A stretch of 64,000 bases of DNA from Procambarus clarkii. Lineage: Eukaryota; Arthropoda; Malacostraca; Decapoda; Cambaridae. The notes under the pieces are model-generated. The model did no database searches and had not been told where the DNA came from. It saw nothing but the letters and a program-made list of their open reading frames with translations. The translations under genes were made by a program, and so were the position numbers. Location of the stretch: the NCBI RefSeq assembly GCF_040958095.1, contig NC_091175.1:20498003-20562002 (forward strand), written 5' to 3'. Of this stretch, positions 10,730 through 21,400 are shown piece by piece. How positions within the stretch are numbered: the first letter of the stretch is position 1; the number at the start of each line of letters is the position of its first letter.

Positions 10730-10766
10730 CCTTCTGAAGATGTATTTAATATACGAAAGTACTTAA
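10730..10766 (+). ncRNA. hammerhead-ribozyme-like motif, + strand
   Basis: The core CTGAAGA (10,734-10,740) fits CUGANGA. A GTAT/ATAC stem II with a TTAAT loop follows, then GAAA (10,755-10,758). GTAC comes next as a minimal self-complementary stem III, then CTT as a possible cleavage triplet. CCTT before the core pairs with AAGG after CTT as stem I. One extra U lies between the core and stem II. Such minimal type I hammerheads are known in Penelope-like elements (established). Activity here is untested. Confidence 0.5.
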
Positions 10767-10842
10767 GGAAATTTCCTGTTTCATTTTTCCTTCGTGGTCT
10801 GACATTGTCACATTCTTAATCACGTGTTTATTTTCGTGATAT

Positions 10843-10849
<7 letters not shown>

Positions 10850-10930
<81 letters not shown>
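10850..10930. repeat. (AT)n microsatellite
   Basis: About 40 AT units flank the right arm of the foldback. From 10,931 to 11,020 no feature is seen. Confidence 0.97.
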
Positions 10931-10934
<4 letters not shown>

Positions 10935-11020
10935 AATGGCAAAAATAAAAACAGCAGTTCCATTGCAAGAAGCCCAAGTTGCAACATTAATTAAGTTTGC
11001 CAACTTCTACGCCTAGCTGG

Positions 11021-12052
11021 TCTCAGCTGCTGAGTGTGTGAGTCAACTGAGTGTGGGAGTCAACTGAGTGTGTGAGTCAACTGAGTGTGAGTCAACTGAG
11101 TGTGAGTCAACTGAGTGTGTGAGTCAACTGAGTGTGTGAGTCAACTGAGTGTGAGTCAACTGAGTGTGTGAGTCAACTGAGTGTGGGAGTCAACTGAGTG
11201 TGGGAGTCAACTGAGTGTGGGAGTCAGCTGAGTGTGTGAGTCAGCTGAGTGTGTGAGTCAGCTGAGTGTGTGAGTCAACTGAGTGTGTGAGTCAACTGAG
11301 TGTGTGTCAGCTGAGTGTGTGAGTCAACTGAGTGTGGGAGTCAACTGAGTGTGTGAGTCAACTGAGTGTGTGAGTCAACTGAGTGTGTGAGTCAAGTGAG
11401 TGTGTGAGTCAACTGAGTGTGTGAGTCAACTGAGTGTGTGAGTCAACTGAGTGTGTGAGTCAACTGAGTGTGTGAGTCAACTGAGTGTGGGAGTCAAGTG
11501 AGTGTGTGAGTCAACTGAGTGTGGGAGTCAACTGAGTGTGGGAGTCAACTGAGTGTGTGAGTTAGCTGAGTGTGGGAGTCAACTGAGTGTGTGAGTCAAC
11601 TGAGTGTGTGAGTCAACTGAGTGTGGGAGTCAACTGAGTGTGTGACTTAGCTGAGTGTGTGAGTCAACTGAGTGTGTGAGTCAACTGAGTGTGTGAGTCA
11701 ACTGAGTGTCTGAGTCAACTGAGTGTCTGAGTCAACTGAGTGTCTGAGTCAACTGAGTGTCTGAGTCAACTGAGTGTCTGAGTCAACTGAGTGTCTGAGT
11801 CAACTGAGTGTGGGAGTCAACTGAGTGTGGGAGTCAACTGAGTGTGTGAGTCAACTGACTGTGTGAGTCAACTGAGTGTGTGAGTCAACTGAGTGTGGGA
11901 GTCAACTGAGTGTGTGAGTCAACTGAGTGTGTGAGTCAACTGAGTGTGTGAGTCAACTGACTGTGTGAGTCAACTGAGTGTGGGAGTCAACTGATTGTGT
12001 GAGTCAACTGAGTGTGTGAGTCAACTGAGTGTGTGAGTCAACTGAGTGTGGG
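11021..12052. repeat. 17-bp minisatellite, ~60 copies
   Basis: The unit is GAGTCAACTGAGTGTGT with variants GTGTGGGA, GTCTGA and AGCTG. Some units lack one TG. Copies differ at a few recurrent sites, so the array is older than the uniform 55-bp array at 1-697. Confidence 0.97.
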
Positions 12053-12172
12053 AAAATGATACAAGGAGCGTGATGGAGAGGCTGGGATCTTAACCCCTAG
12101 ACAGTATTTCACATACAAGTCTAAGACTGAAGTGTGTTATGGTTGTGAGTGCGTCAAGTGAGAGTGACTTAC

Positions 12173-12325
12173 CCTCTCCTTGAAGCCTGGAGGAGGAGGT
12201 GGTTCAACATCTTGGTCATACCAGCCGACGGCGGAGCCCACGGCCAGCACGGCCACCACCGCCAGCACCAGGAACAGCACCACGCCCGCTCCGATCTTCC
12301 CCGTCTTAGACACCTCGGCTGCCAT
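12173..12325 (-). CDS. first coding exon of a signal-anchor membrane protein
   Basis: On the - strand an ATG in good context (AGGATGGCAG) opens 51 codons that end exactly in phase at a strong donor (GAGAGG|GTAAGTCACT, intron from 12,172 downward). Residues 1-11 are a short hydrophilic, lysine-containing tail. Residues ~12-35 are a hydrophobic segment (GVVLFLVLAVVAVLAVGS). A PPPPPGFKER stretch follows. This fits an uncleaved type II signal anchor with a proline-rich stem, as in many surface peptidases, scavenger receptors or Golgi glycosyltransferases. The class cannot be told from one exon. If not spliced the frame stops within 14 codons. The remaining exons should lie at lower coordinates, but I found no convincing partner exon in the window. 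A GTG-started longer frame (12,346) is unlikely. Confidence 0.55.
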
Positions 12326-12366
12326 CCTGATGTGTGAGTCCTCCACGTGGACGCTCCTCTCACACT

Positions 12367-12372
12367 CTTATA
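12367..12372 (-). promoter_or_regulatory. TATA-like box of the - strand gene
   Basis: On the - strand GTGTATAAGAG lies about 42 bases before the ATG at 12,325. Transcription starting about 30 bases downstream would give a 5' UTR of roughly 15 bases. An E-box CACGTG is near 12,342. Further upstream (12,600-12,645) GATTGG and CCAAT motifs lie in a GC-rich stretch. Confidence 0.4.
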
Positions 12373-13164
12373 CACTCACTGCTGTGCCATGGTGCACTGC
12401 TTGCAGGATCAGGTGTCTTTGTTAATTCTGATATGCACTTGTTCACTCTGGAAGACGTATTGAGGCACTGTACTCCGATATGTTACACCAACTTCTCGGC
12501 AGAACCGTCAGCTCCAGGCTCGACTGGAACCTGGAAGCGTCTGAAGGTTCTCGGCAAGTTGAGGTCCCCAGCTGCCTTCTGGTAGCACAGAGTCGCCGGT
12601 GATTGGTGGAGGCCGGGCCGCCTCGACCAATGAGAGGCGGCGAGTGATTCCCAGTGCGCCGTCTTGGTGGGTCGCCTTTTTTTTTATCTTGAGGCGGATC
12701 AGTGGCGCCGAAGAGACCAGTCTTGCCCTGTTAATTTGTCCTCATTGCTTGAGAGGAGTCGCTAACTGGACAGTCTCCAGTTAACGTCCGGGTGCCATAA
12801 TTTGGCTCCCTTCCCTCTTGTCTTGTGCCGGCATATGATGATGGTGGGTGGCCACCAGAGTCGCCACAGTGCTCTTGCAGTGAAAGGGAAGTAGAGGAAG
12901 GGGGGATATGCGTAGCTAAGGCAGTCACGCCACCTCGTGTAACTATTATTAATATGAGCTTACCTAGATCTGTAGTGTTCATCCCCATGCTGCCCCCTTC
13001 ACCTTCACCTGCCCCCTTCACCTTCACCTGCCCCCTTCACCTACCACCCATTCATCAACCTTCTCACTCCTCATCAACCCAAAACTCGAGCGTCTGCACC
13101 ATACACATTTCTCACAAAAAATTACGAGCTTTATAAAATATTTTCTGGAAATCCATATGAATTG

Positions 13165-13443
13165 CACATCCTTGCCTTCATGCTCCCTTACCTTGCCTTC
13201 ATGCTCCCTTACCTTGCCTTCATGCTCCCTTACCTTGCCTTCATGCTCCCTTACCTTGCCTTCATGCTCCCTTACCTTGCCTTCATGCTCCCTTACCTTG
13301 CCTTCATGCTCCCTTACCTTGCCTTCATGCTCCCTTACCTTGCCTTCATGCTCCCTTACCTTGCCTTCATGCTCCCTTACCTTGCCTTCATGCTCCCTTA
13401 CCTTGCCTTCATGCTCCCTTACCTTGCCTTCATGCTCCCTTAC
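13165..13443. repeat. 21-bp minisatellite, 13 copies
   Basis: The unit is CTTGCCTTCATGCTCCCTTAC, with copies that read as identical. Because 21 is a multiple of three, three repetitive frames stay open, and they are artefacts. The 12,646-13,164 region before it is C-rich without recognisable genes. A CCCCCTTCACCTTCACCTG duplication sits at 12,989-13,030. Confidence 0.97.
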
Positions 13444-13609
13444 CTACTTACCTTACTACGCATTACAATATTATAGAATATATCATTAGGCTTTGTTAAT
13501 CATAAATAATTTAGCCAAGAGCTACGCTGTGAACATTTCATTAGTTGCCGACACTAAATGGTGTACAGATCTGGCTAGAACCATTGTGTCTGTAATGTCA
13601 TTGTCTGTC

Positions 13610-14488
13610 TGGTATGTCTGTGTGGCTTGGTTCATGTGTGTGTGGCTTGGTTCATGTGTGTGTGGCTTGGTTCATGTGTGTGTGGCTTGGTTCATGTGTG
13701 TGTGGCTTGGCTCATGTCTGTGTGGCTTGGTTCATGTGTGTGTGGCTTGGTTCATGTGTGTGTGGCTTGGTTCATGTGTGTGTGGCTTGGTTCATGTGTG
13801 TGTGGCTTGGTTCATGTGTGTGTGGCTTGGTTCATGTGTGTGTGGCTTGGTTCATGTGTGTGTGGCTTGGTTCATGTCTGTGTGGCTTGGTTCATGTGTG
13901 TGTGGCTTGGTTCATGTGTGTGTGGCTTGGTTCATGTGTGTGTGGCTTGGTTCATGTGTGTGTGGCTTGGTTCATGTGTGTGTGGCTTGGTTCATGTGTG
14001 TGTGGCTTGGTTCATGTGTGTGTGGCTTGGTTCATGTGTGTGTGGCTTGGTTCATGTGTGTGTGTGGCATGGTTCATGTGTGTGTGGCTTGGTTCATGTG
14101 TGTGTGGCTTGGTTCATGTGGGTGTGGCTTGGTTCATGTGTGTGTGGCTTGGTTCATGTGTGTGTGGCTTGGTTCATGTGTGTGTGGCTTGGTTCATGTG
14201 TGTGTGGCTTGGTTCATGTGTGTGTGGCTTGGTTCATGTGTGTGTGGCTTGGTTCATGTGTGTGTGGCTTGGTTCATGTGTGTGTGGCTTGGTTCATGTG
14301 TGTGTGGCTTGGTTCATGTGTGTGTGGCTTGGTTCATGTGTGTGTGGCTTGGTTCATGTGTGTGTGTGGCTTGGTTCATGAGTGTGTGGCTTGGTTCATG
14401 TGTGTGTGGCTTGGTTCATGTGTGTGTGGCTTGGTTCATGTGTGTGTGGCTTGGTTCATGTGTGTGTGGCTTGGTTCATGTGTGTGTG
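13610..14488. repeat. 20-bp minisatellite A, ~44 copies
   Basis: The unit is TGTGTGGCTTGGTTCATGTG, with rare changes (CTG, GGG) and TG insertions at about 14,060 and 14,364. It is open in all three + frames, producing long low-complexity frames that are not genes. The 13,444-13,609 stretch is non-repetitive without an identified feature. Confidence 0.97.
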
Positions 14489-15896
14489 GCTTGGTTGGTT
14501 TATGTGTGGGTTGGCTTATTAATGTGTGGGTTGGTTTATTAATGTGTGGGTTGGTTTATTAATGTGTGGGTTGGTTTATAAATGTGTGGGTTGGTTTATA
14601 AATGTGTGGGCTGGTTTATTAATGTGTGGGTTGGTTTATAAATGTGTGGGTTGGTTTATAAATGTGTGGGTTGGTTTATAAATGTGTGGGCTGGTTTATA
14701 AATGTGTGGGTTGGTTTATAAATGTGTGGGTTGTGTTATTCTTTTGTGGGTTGGTTTATTAATGTGTGGGTTGGTTTATAAATGTGTGGGTTGTGTTATT
14801 CATGTGTGGGTTGGTTTATTAATGTGTGGGTTGGTTTATTAATGTGTGGGTTGGTTTATTAATGTGTGGGTTGGTTTATTAATGTGTGGGTTGGTTTATA
14901 AATGTGTGGGTTGGTTTATTAATGTGTGGGTTGGTTTATAAATGTGTGGATTGGTTTATAAATGTGTGGGTTGGTTTATTAATGTGTGGGTTGGTTTATT
15001 AATGTGTGGGTTGGTTTATAAATGTGTGGGTTGGTTTATTAATGTGTGGGTTGGTTTATAAATGTGTGGGTTGGTTTATAAATGTGTGGGCTGGTTTATA
15101 AATGTGTGGGTTGGTTTATAAATGTGTGGGTTGTGTTATTCTTTTGTGGGTTGGTTTATTAATGTGTGGGCTGGTTTATTAATGTGTGGGTTGGTTTATA
15201 AATGTGTGGGTTGTGTTATTCATGTGTGGGTTGGTTTATTAATGTGTGGGTTGGTTTATTAATGTGTGGGTTGGTTTATTAATGTGTGGGTTGGTTTATT
15301 AATGTGTGGGTTGTGTTATTCTTTTGTGGGTTGGTTTATTAATGTGTGGGTTGGTTTATTAATGTGTGGGTTGGTTTATAAATGTGTGGGTTGGTTTATA
15401 AATGTGTGGGTTGGTTTATAAATGTGTGGGTTGTGTTATTCATGTGTGGGTTGGTTTATTAATGTGTGGGTTGGTTTATTAATGTGTGGGTTGGTTTATT
15501 AATGTGTGGGTTGGTTTATTAATGTGTGGGTTGGTTTATTAATGTGTGGGTTGGTTTATAAATGTGTGGGTTGGTTTATTAATGTGTGGGTTGGTTTATA
15601 AATGTGTGGGTTGGTTTATAAATGTGTGGGTTGTGTTATTCTTTTGTGGGTTGGTTTATTAATGTGTGGGTTGGTTTATTAATGTGTGGGTTGGTTTATA
15701 AATGTGTGGGTTGGTTTATAAATGTGTGGGTTGGTTTATAAATGTGTGGGTTGGTTTATTAATGTGTGGGTTGGTTTATAAATGTGTGGGTTGGTTTATT
15801 AATGTGTGGGTTGGTTTATAAATGTGTGGGTTGGTTTATTAATGTGTGGGTTGGTTTATAAATGTGTGGGTTGGTTTATTAATGTGTGGGTTGGTT
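14489..15896. repeat. 20-bp minisatellite B, ~70 copies
   Basis: The unit is AATGTGTGGGTTGGTTTATT with alternative TTTATA, GGGCTGG and TGTGTTATTC variants. It is related to array A (shared GTGTGG and TTGGTT) and follows it directly. A 40-base remnant of the same array reappears at 16,870-16,910 after the LINE insertion. Confidence 0.97.
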
Positions 15897-15898
15897 CA

Positions 15899-16130
15899 TA
15901 CATATCTTTGGAAATTCTCATTATCTGCTAATGTAGACCTGACCAAATGTAAACTGTGTCAACAAAATTATTGGCACACCCTCCGTCACTATGTGATGGA
16001 GTGCGAAAAGATACGTGAATTTAGAGACAATTCTATAACCAATGTTCCAGCGATGTGTCAATATTTCATTCAAAATGATCTGCTACCAGAAATTTTAGCC
16101 AAATATCCCCAGTTTGGTAACTGTAGGTAG
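15899..16130 (+). pseudogene. family Z LINE ORF, C-terminal zinc-knuckle end
   Basis: About 77 codons in frame to TAG at 16,128-16,130. They contain CKLCQQNY followed by HTLRHYVMEC, a C-x2-C...H...C pattern typical of the C-terminal zinc finger of several LINE polymerases. They end in EILAKYPQFGNCR. The copy at 53,640-54,044 is closely similar. All catalytic domains are missing through 5' truncation. Confidence 0.8.
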
Positions 16131-16144
16131 TAACTAAGTGATTG

Positions 16145-16600
16145 TAACCTATCCACCGCTGCCCACTGGATGGGGGGCGGTGTAACCTATCCACCGCTGC
16201 CCACTGGATGGGGGGCGGTGTAACCTATCCACCGCTGCCCACTGGATGGGGGGCGGTGTAACCTATCCACCGCTGCCCACTGGATGGGGGGCGGTGTAAC
16301 CTATCCACCGCTGCCCACTGGATGGGGGGCGGTGTAACCTATCCACCGCTGCCCACTGGATGGGGGGCGGTGTAACCTATCCACCGCTGCCCACTGGATG
16401 GGGGGCGGTGTAACCTATCCACCGCTGCCCACTGGATGGGGGGCGGTGTAACCTATCCACCGCTGCCCACTGGATGGGGGGCGGTGTAACCTATCCACCG
16501 CTGCCCACTGGATGGGGGGCGGTGTAACCTATCCACCGCTGCCCACTGGATGGGGGGCGGTGTAACCTATCCACCGCTGCCCACTGGATGGGGGGCGGTG
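16145..16600. repeat. 38-bp array inside LINE 3' UTR, 12 copies
   Basis: The unit starts TAACCTATCCACCGCTGCCC and ends GGATGGGGGGCGGTG. The twelve copies read as identical. A single diverged version (TAACCCTTCCACTACCGCCC) near 16,803 in the same 3' UTR, and one in the copy near 53,340, show that this is a normal LINE segment that was amplified here. Confidence 0.95.
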
Positions 16601-16869
16601 TGCAGGACAAACATATAAATGTTGACACTAGCTCTCCACATATGTCAGTTGCTTAATTTAGAACCTGTACTTGAGGTCGATCTCGAACCCATTGTTGATG
16701 TGATGACTTATATTGAATTTTGTAACTACCTCATCAAGATTGTAACTTGCTTAGCTAAATGAATTGTGGGGTTCAGTCCCTGAGCCCATTATGTGCCTCT
16801 GTAACCCTTTCCACTACCGCCCACAAGATGGGTATGGGGTGCATAATAAATGAACTAAACTAACTAAAA

Positions 16870-16910
16870 CTGTGTGGGTTGGTTTATGTGTGGGTTGGTT
16901 AATGTGTGGG
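16870..16910. repeat. remnant of minisatellite B after LINE
   Basis: Two and a half units reading GTGTGGGTTGGTTTATG appear directly after the LINE polyadenylation-type end, showing that the LINE interrupts the array. Confidence 0.85.
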
Positions 16911-17109
16911 TTAGGCCTACGACATACTGTTTTGATTTTAGTGACGTCACGTCATAGGCGTATTCGTTTCTTCTGTCCCCCCCCCCCCTAACGATGGTGT
17001 GTCACAGTCGACCAATGTTTGTCAGTGTCAAATAAAGACCGTTTATTGGTACCAAATACTTTTCGACCGCATATTGGCTCAAAATATTGTCCCGTCCTTA
17101 CTGTCTGCA

Positions 17110-17200
17110 AGTGGACTTATTAATTGTACCCTATCCTCGTTCGAATCCTCGTCACGGCCCTTGTGGATTCGTTCATTGATGCATCACGGTGTGCAGGAGA
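17110..17200 (+). mobile_element. SINE remnant with B-box-like motif
   Basis: CGTTCGAATCCTCGTCACGG resembles a tRNA B box followed by SINE body (CCCTTGTGGATTCGTTC, GATGCATCACGG). No A box is evident. The frame at 16,999-17,259 that overlaps it is not supported as a gene. The 17,201-17,734 stretch has no other feature apart from a CT-rich tract. Confidence 0.4.
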
Positions 17201-17734
17201 AACATATCAGAACAAATGTTGGATACTTGGCTAAGATTCTCGGCAGAACATCATTATGAATTAAGTACACATTAAACATCCACTCTTGCTTTCTATCGCC
17301 ACACACTGTGAAGAGTTATGGATGACGTGGGTGACGTCTACACGGGCGTGAGTGGTGTAACAAGGGGGGCCATATTGGTGTTAATTACATCACCACACAA
17401 CTGATCACGAAACAATGGATAAACATTACATAACTTCAGATCCAGGAAGGTGATCCTGGAGCAAACACTGGTTTGGACAGATGGTTGCTGATTTATGCCA
17501 CAAATGATCGAGTTTGGGTGAGTATAAGCACAAGGTGCCTCATAGGGGCCAAATATCGGTCATCTTCCCCATCTTCCTCTCTCTCTCTCCCTATATCTCC
17601 TCTTCCCTTTCCTATCCCATCTCCTTCCTCCTCCCCTTCTCTCCCTCTCCTGCCCCAGGGTTCACCACAGACCTTCACCCACGTGTCTCCCACCAACCTT
17701 CCTCCCACTATAATCATATATTATCTCCCTCAAC

Positions 17735-17810
17735 TCCTTCTCCCCCATTACGGGCTATTCATGCCCGTGCCACCTCTTGGGTGGCTTAATCTTTATCAAT
17801 CCATCTCTTC
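17735..17810 (+). mobile_element. SINE family H fragment (ATCA-tailed)
   Basis: ACGGGCTATTCATGCCCGTG, then CACCTCTTGGGTGGCTTAAT and an ATCAATCCATC end. It matches the - strand copies at 43,383-43,452 and 62,034-62,207. Confidence 0.75.
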
Positions 17811-17946
17811 CCCAGCTTATCCCACTGTTGATTTTCGGGGGGCAAGGGGGGGGGGGAGGGGGGGGATGGATAGGAGGGTATGAGTTCAGAACTGGGGGAT
17901 AAAGTATGAGTTATGACCTCAGGCGGGCTGTCCGCTTTGCTGACAC

Positions 17947-18207
<261 letters not shown>

Positions 18208-18435
18208 GCAGCTAAGCTAAGCATTCTCTCTCTTGCAGGGAGCTGTGAATGTGTCTAAGGTTCTTCACGTGAATGTCAACATATGTGACGATGTCTCTAG
18301 ACGAGTACTGTCTATATTTATAAATACAGATTTACATGATTGTGTACATGTTTGATGTTTTGTTTAATGGTCTTTTTCAGGTGTAGGGTGTCTGGTCTGT
18401 ATTGTATCTTAGAATTATGTTTTGTGGGGCTTGGT

Positions 18436-21400
18436 TCTCCCCTCACTCCCTGCCTCCCCTCACTCCCTGCCTCCCCTCACTCCCTGCCCCTGCCTCCCCT
18501 CACTCCCTGCCCCTGCCTCCCCTCACTCCCTGCTCCAGCCTCCCCTCACTCCCTGCTCCTGCCTCCCCTCACTCCCTGCCCCTGCCTCCCCTCACTCCCT
18601 GCTCCAGCCTCCCCTCACTCCCTGCTCCTGCTTCCCCTCACTCCCTGCTCCTGCTTCCCCTCACGCCCTGCTCCAGCCTCCCATCACACCCTCCCTCCCT
18701 GCTCCTGCCTCCCCTCACTCCCTGCTCCAGCCTCCCCTCACTCCCTGCTCCTGCTTCCCCTCACTCCCTGCCCCTGCCTCCCCTCACTCCCTGCCCCTGC
18801 CTCCCCTCACTCCCTGCTCCAGCCTCCCCTCACTCCCTGCTCCTGCTTCCCCTCACGCCCTGCTCCAGCCTCCCATCACTCCCTCCCTCCCTGCTCCTGC
18901 CTCCCCTCACTCCCTGCTCCAGCCTCCCCTCACTCCCTGCTCCTGCTTCCCTCACTCCCTGCTCCAGCCTCCCCTCACTCCCTGCCCCTGCCTCCCCTCA
19001 CTCCCTGCTCCTGCCTCCCCTCACTCCCTGCCCCTGCCTCCCCTCACTCCCTGCCCCTGCCTCCCCTCACTCCCTGCCCCTGCCTCCCCTCACTCCCTCC
19101 TCCAGCCTCCCCTCACTCCCTGCCTCCCCTCACTCCCTGCCCCTGCCTCCCCTCACTCCCTGCTCCAGCCTCCCCTCACTCCCTGCTCCTGCCTCCCCTC
19201 ACTCCCTGCTCCAGCCTCCCCTCACTCCCTGCTCCTGCTTCCCTCACTCCCTGCTCCAGCCTCCCCTCACTCCCTGCCCCTGCCTCCCCTCACTCCCTGC
19301 TCCTGCCTCCCCTCACTCCCTGCCCCTGCCTCCCCTCACTCCCTGCCCCTGCCTCCCCTCACTCCCTGCCCCTGCCTCCCCTCACTCCCTCCTCCAGCCT
19401 CCCCTCACTCCCTGCCTCCCCTCACTCCCTGCCCCTGCCTCCCCTCACTCCCTGCTCCAGCCTCCCCTCACTCCCTGCTCCTGCCTCCCCTCACTCCCTG
19501 CTCCAGCCTCCCCTCACTCCCTGCTCCTGCTTCCCTCACTCCCTGCTCCAGCCTCCCCTCACTCCCTGCCCCTGCCTCCCCTCACTCCCTGCTCCTGCCT
19601 CCCCTCACTCCCTGCCCCTGCCTCCCCTCACTCCCTGCCCCTGCCTCCCCTCACTCCCTGCCCCTGCCTCCCCTCACTCCCTCCTCCAGCCTCCCCTCAC
19701 TCCCTGCTCCAGCCTCCCCTCACTCCCTGCCCCTGCCTCCCCTCACTCCCTGCTCCACCCTCCCCTCACTCCCTGCCCCTGCCTCCCCTCACTCCCTGCC
19801 ACTGCCTGCCCTCACTCCCTGCCTCCCCTCACTCCCTGCCCCTGCCTCCCCTCACTCCCTGCTCCAGCCTCCCCTCACTCCCTGCCCCTGCCTCCCCTCA
19901 CTCCCTGCTCCAGCCTCCCCTCACTCCCTGCTCCAGCCTCCCCTCACTCCCTGCTCCTGCCTCCCCTCACTCCCTGCTCCAGCCTCCCCTCACTCCCTGC
20001 CTCCCCTCACTCCCTGCCCCTGCCTCCCCTCACTCCCTGCTCCAGCCTCCCCTCACTCCCTGCTCCAGCCTCCCCTCACTCCCTGCTCCAGCCTCCCCTC
20101 ACGCCCTGCTCCAGCCTCCCATCACTCCCTCCCTCCCCTCACTCCCTGCTCCTGCCTCCCCTCACTCCCTGCTCCAGCCTCCCCTCACTTCCTGCTCCTG
20201 CTTCCCCTCACTCCCTGCCCCTGCCTCCCCTCACTCCCTGCCCCTGCCTCCCCTCACTCCCTGCTCCAGCCTCCCCTCACTCCCTGCTCCAGCCTCCCCT
20301 CACTCCCTGCTCCAGCCTCCCCTCACTTCCTGCTCCTGCTTCCCTCACTCCCTGCTCCAGCCTCCCCTCACTCCCTGCCCCTGCCTCCCCTCACTCCCTG
20401 CTCCTGGCTCCCCTCACTCCCTGCCTCCCCTCACTCCCTGCCCCTGCCTCCCCTCACTCCCTGCCCCTGCCTCCCCTCACTCCCTGCTCCAGCCTCCCCT
20501 CACTCCCTGCTCCAGCCTCCCCTCACTCCCTGCCCCTGCCTCCCCTCACTCCCCGCTCCACCCTCCCCTCACTCCCTGCCCCTGCCTCCCCTCACTCCCT
20601 GCCACTGCCTCCCCTCACTCCCTGCCTCCCCTCACTTCCTGCCCCTGCCTCCCCTCACTCCCTGCTCCAGCCTCCCCTCACTCCCTGCCCCTGCCTCCCC
20701 TCACTCCCTGCTCCAGCCTCCCCTCACTCCCTGCTCCAGCCTCCCCTCACTCCCTGCTCCTGCCTCCCCTCACTCCCTGCTCCTGCCTCCCCTCACTCCC
20801 TGCTCCAGCCTCCCCTCACTCCCTGCCCCTGCCTCCCCTCACTCCCTGCTCCAGCCTCCCCTCACTCCCTGCTCCAGCCTCCCCTCACTCCCTGCTCCTG
20901 CTTCCCCTCCCGCCCTGCTCCAGCCTCCCATCACTCCCTCCCTCCCCTCACTCCCTGCTCCTGCCTCCCCTCACTCCCTGCTCCAGCCTCCCCTCACTCC
21001 CTGCTCCTGCTTCCCCTCACTCCCTGCCCCTGCTTCCCCTCACTCCCTGCCCCTGCCTCCCCTCACTCCCTGCTCCAGCCTCCCCTCACTCCCTGCTCCA
21101 GCCTCCCCTCACTCCCTGCTCCAGCCTCCCCTCACTCCCTGCTCCAGCCTCCCCTCACTCCTTGCTCCTGCTTCCCTCACTCCCTGCTCCAGCCTCCCCT
21201 CACTCCCTGCTTCCCCTCACTCCCTGCCCCTGCCTCCCCTCACTCCCTGCTCCAGCCTCCCCTCACTCCCTGCTCCAGCCTCCCCTCACTCCCTGCTCCT
21301 GCCTCTCCTCACTCCCTGCTCCAGCCTCCCCTCACTCCCTGCTCCTGCTTCCCCTCACTCCCTGCTCTTGCCTCTCCTCACTCCCTGCTCCAGCCTCCCC

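Larger units (their letters stand above)
15897..16869 (+). mobile_element. 5'-truncated LINE (family Z) inserted in minisatellite B
   Basis: The sequence switches from array to LINE C-terminal coding at about 15,897 and runs through a 3' UTR with an expanded 38-bp array. It ends in GTGCATAATAAATGAACTAA, after which minisatellite B units resume. The 3' UTR matches those at 53,195-53,440 and 58,960-59,115. Confidence 0.85.

Noticed and set aside
13493..14562. 349-, 311- and 255-codon Cys/Val/Trp-rich frames
   Set aside because: Stop-free 20-bp array, with the same peptide in all three frames. This is not expected of a protein under selection.
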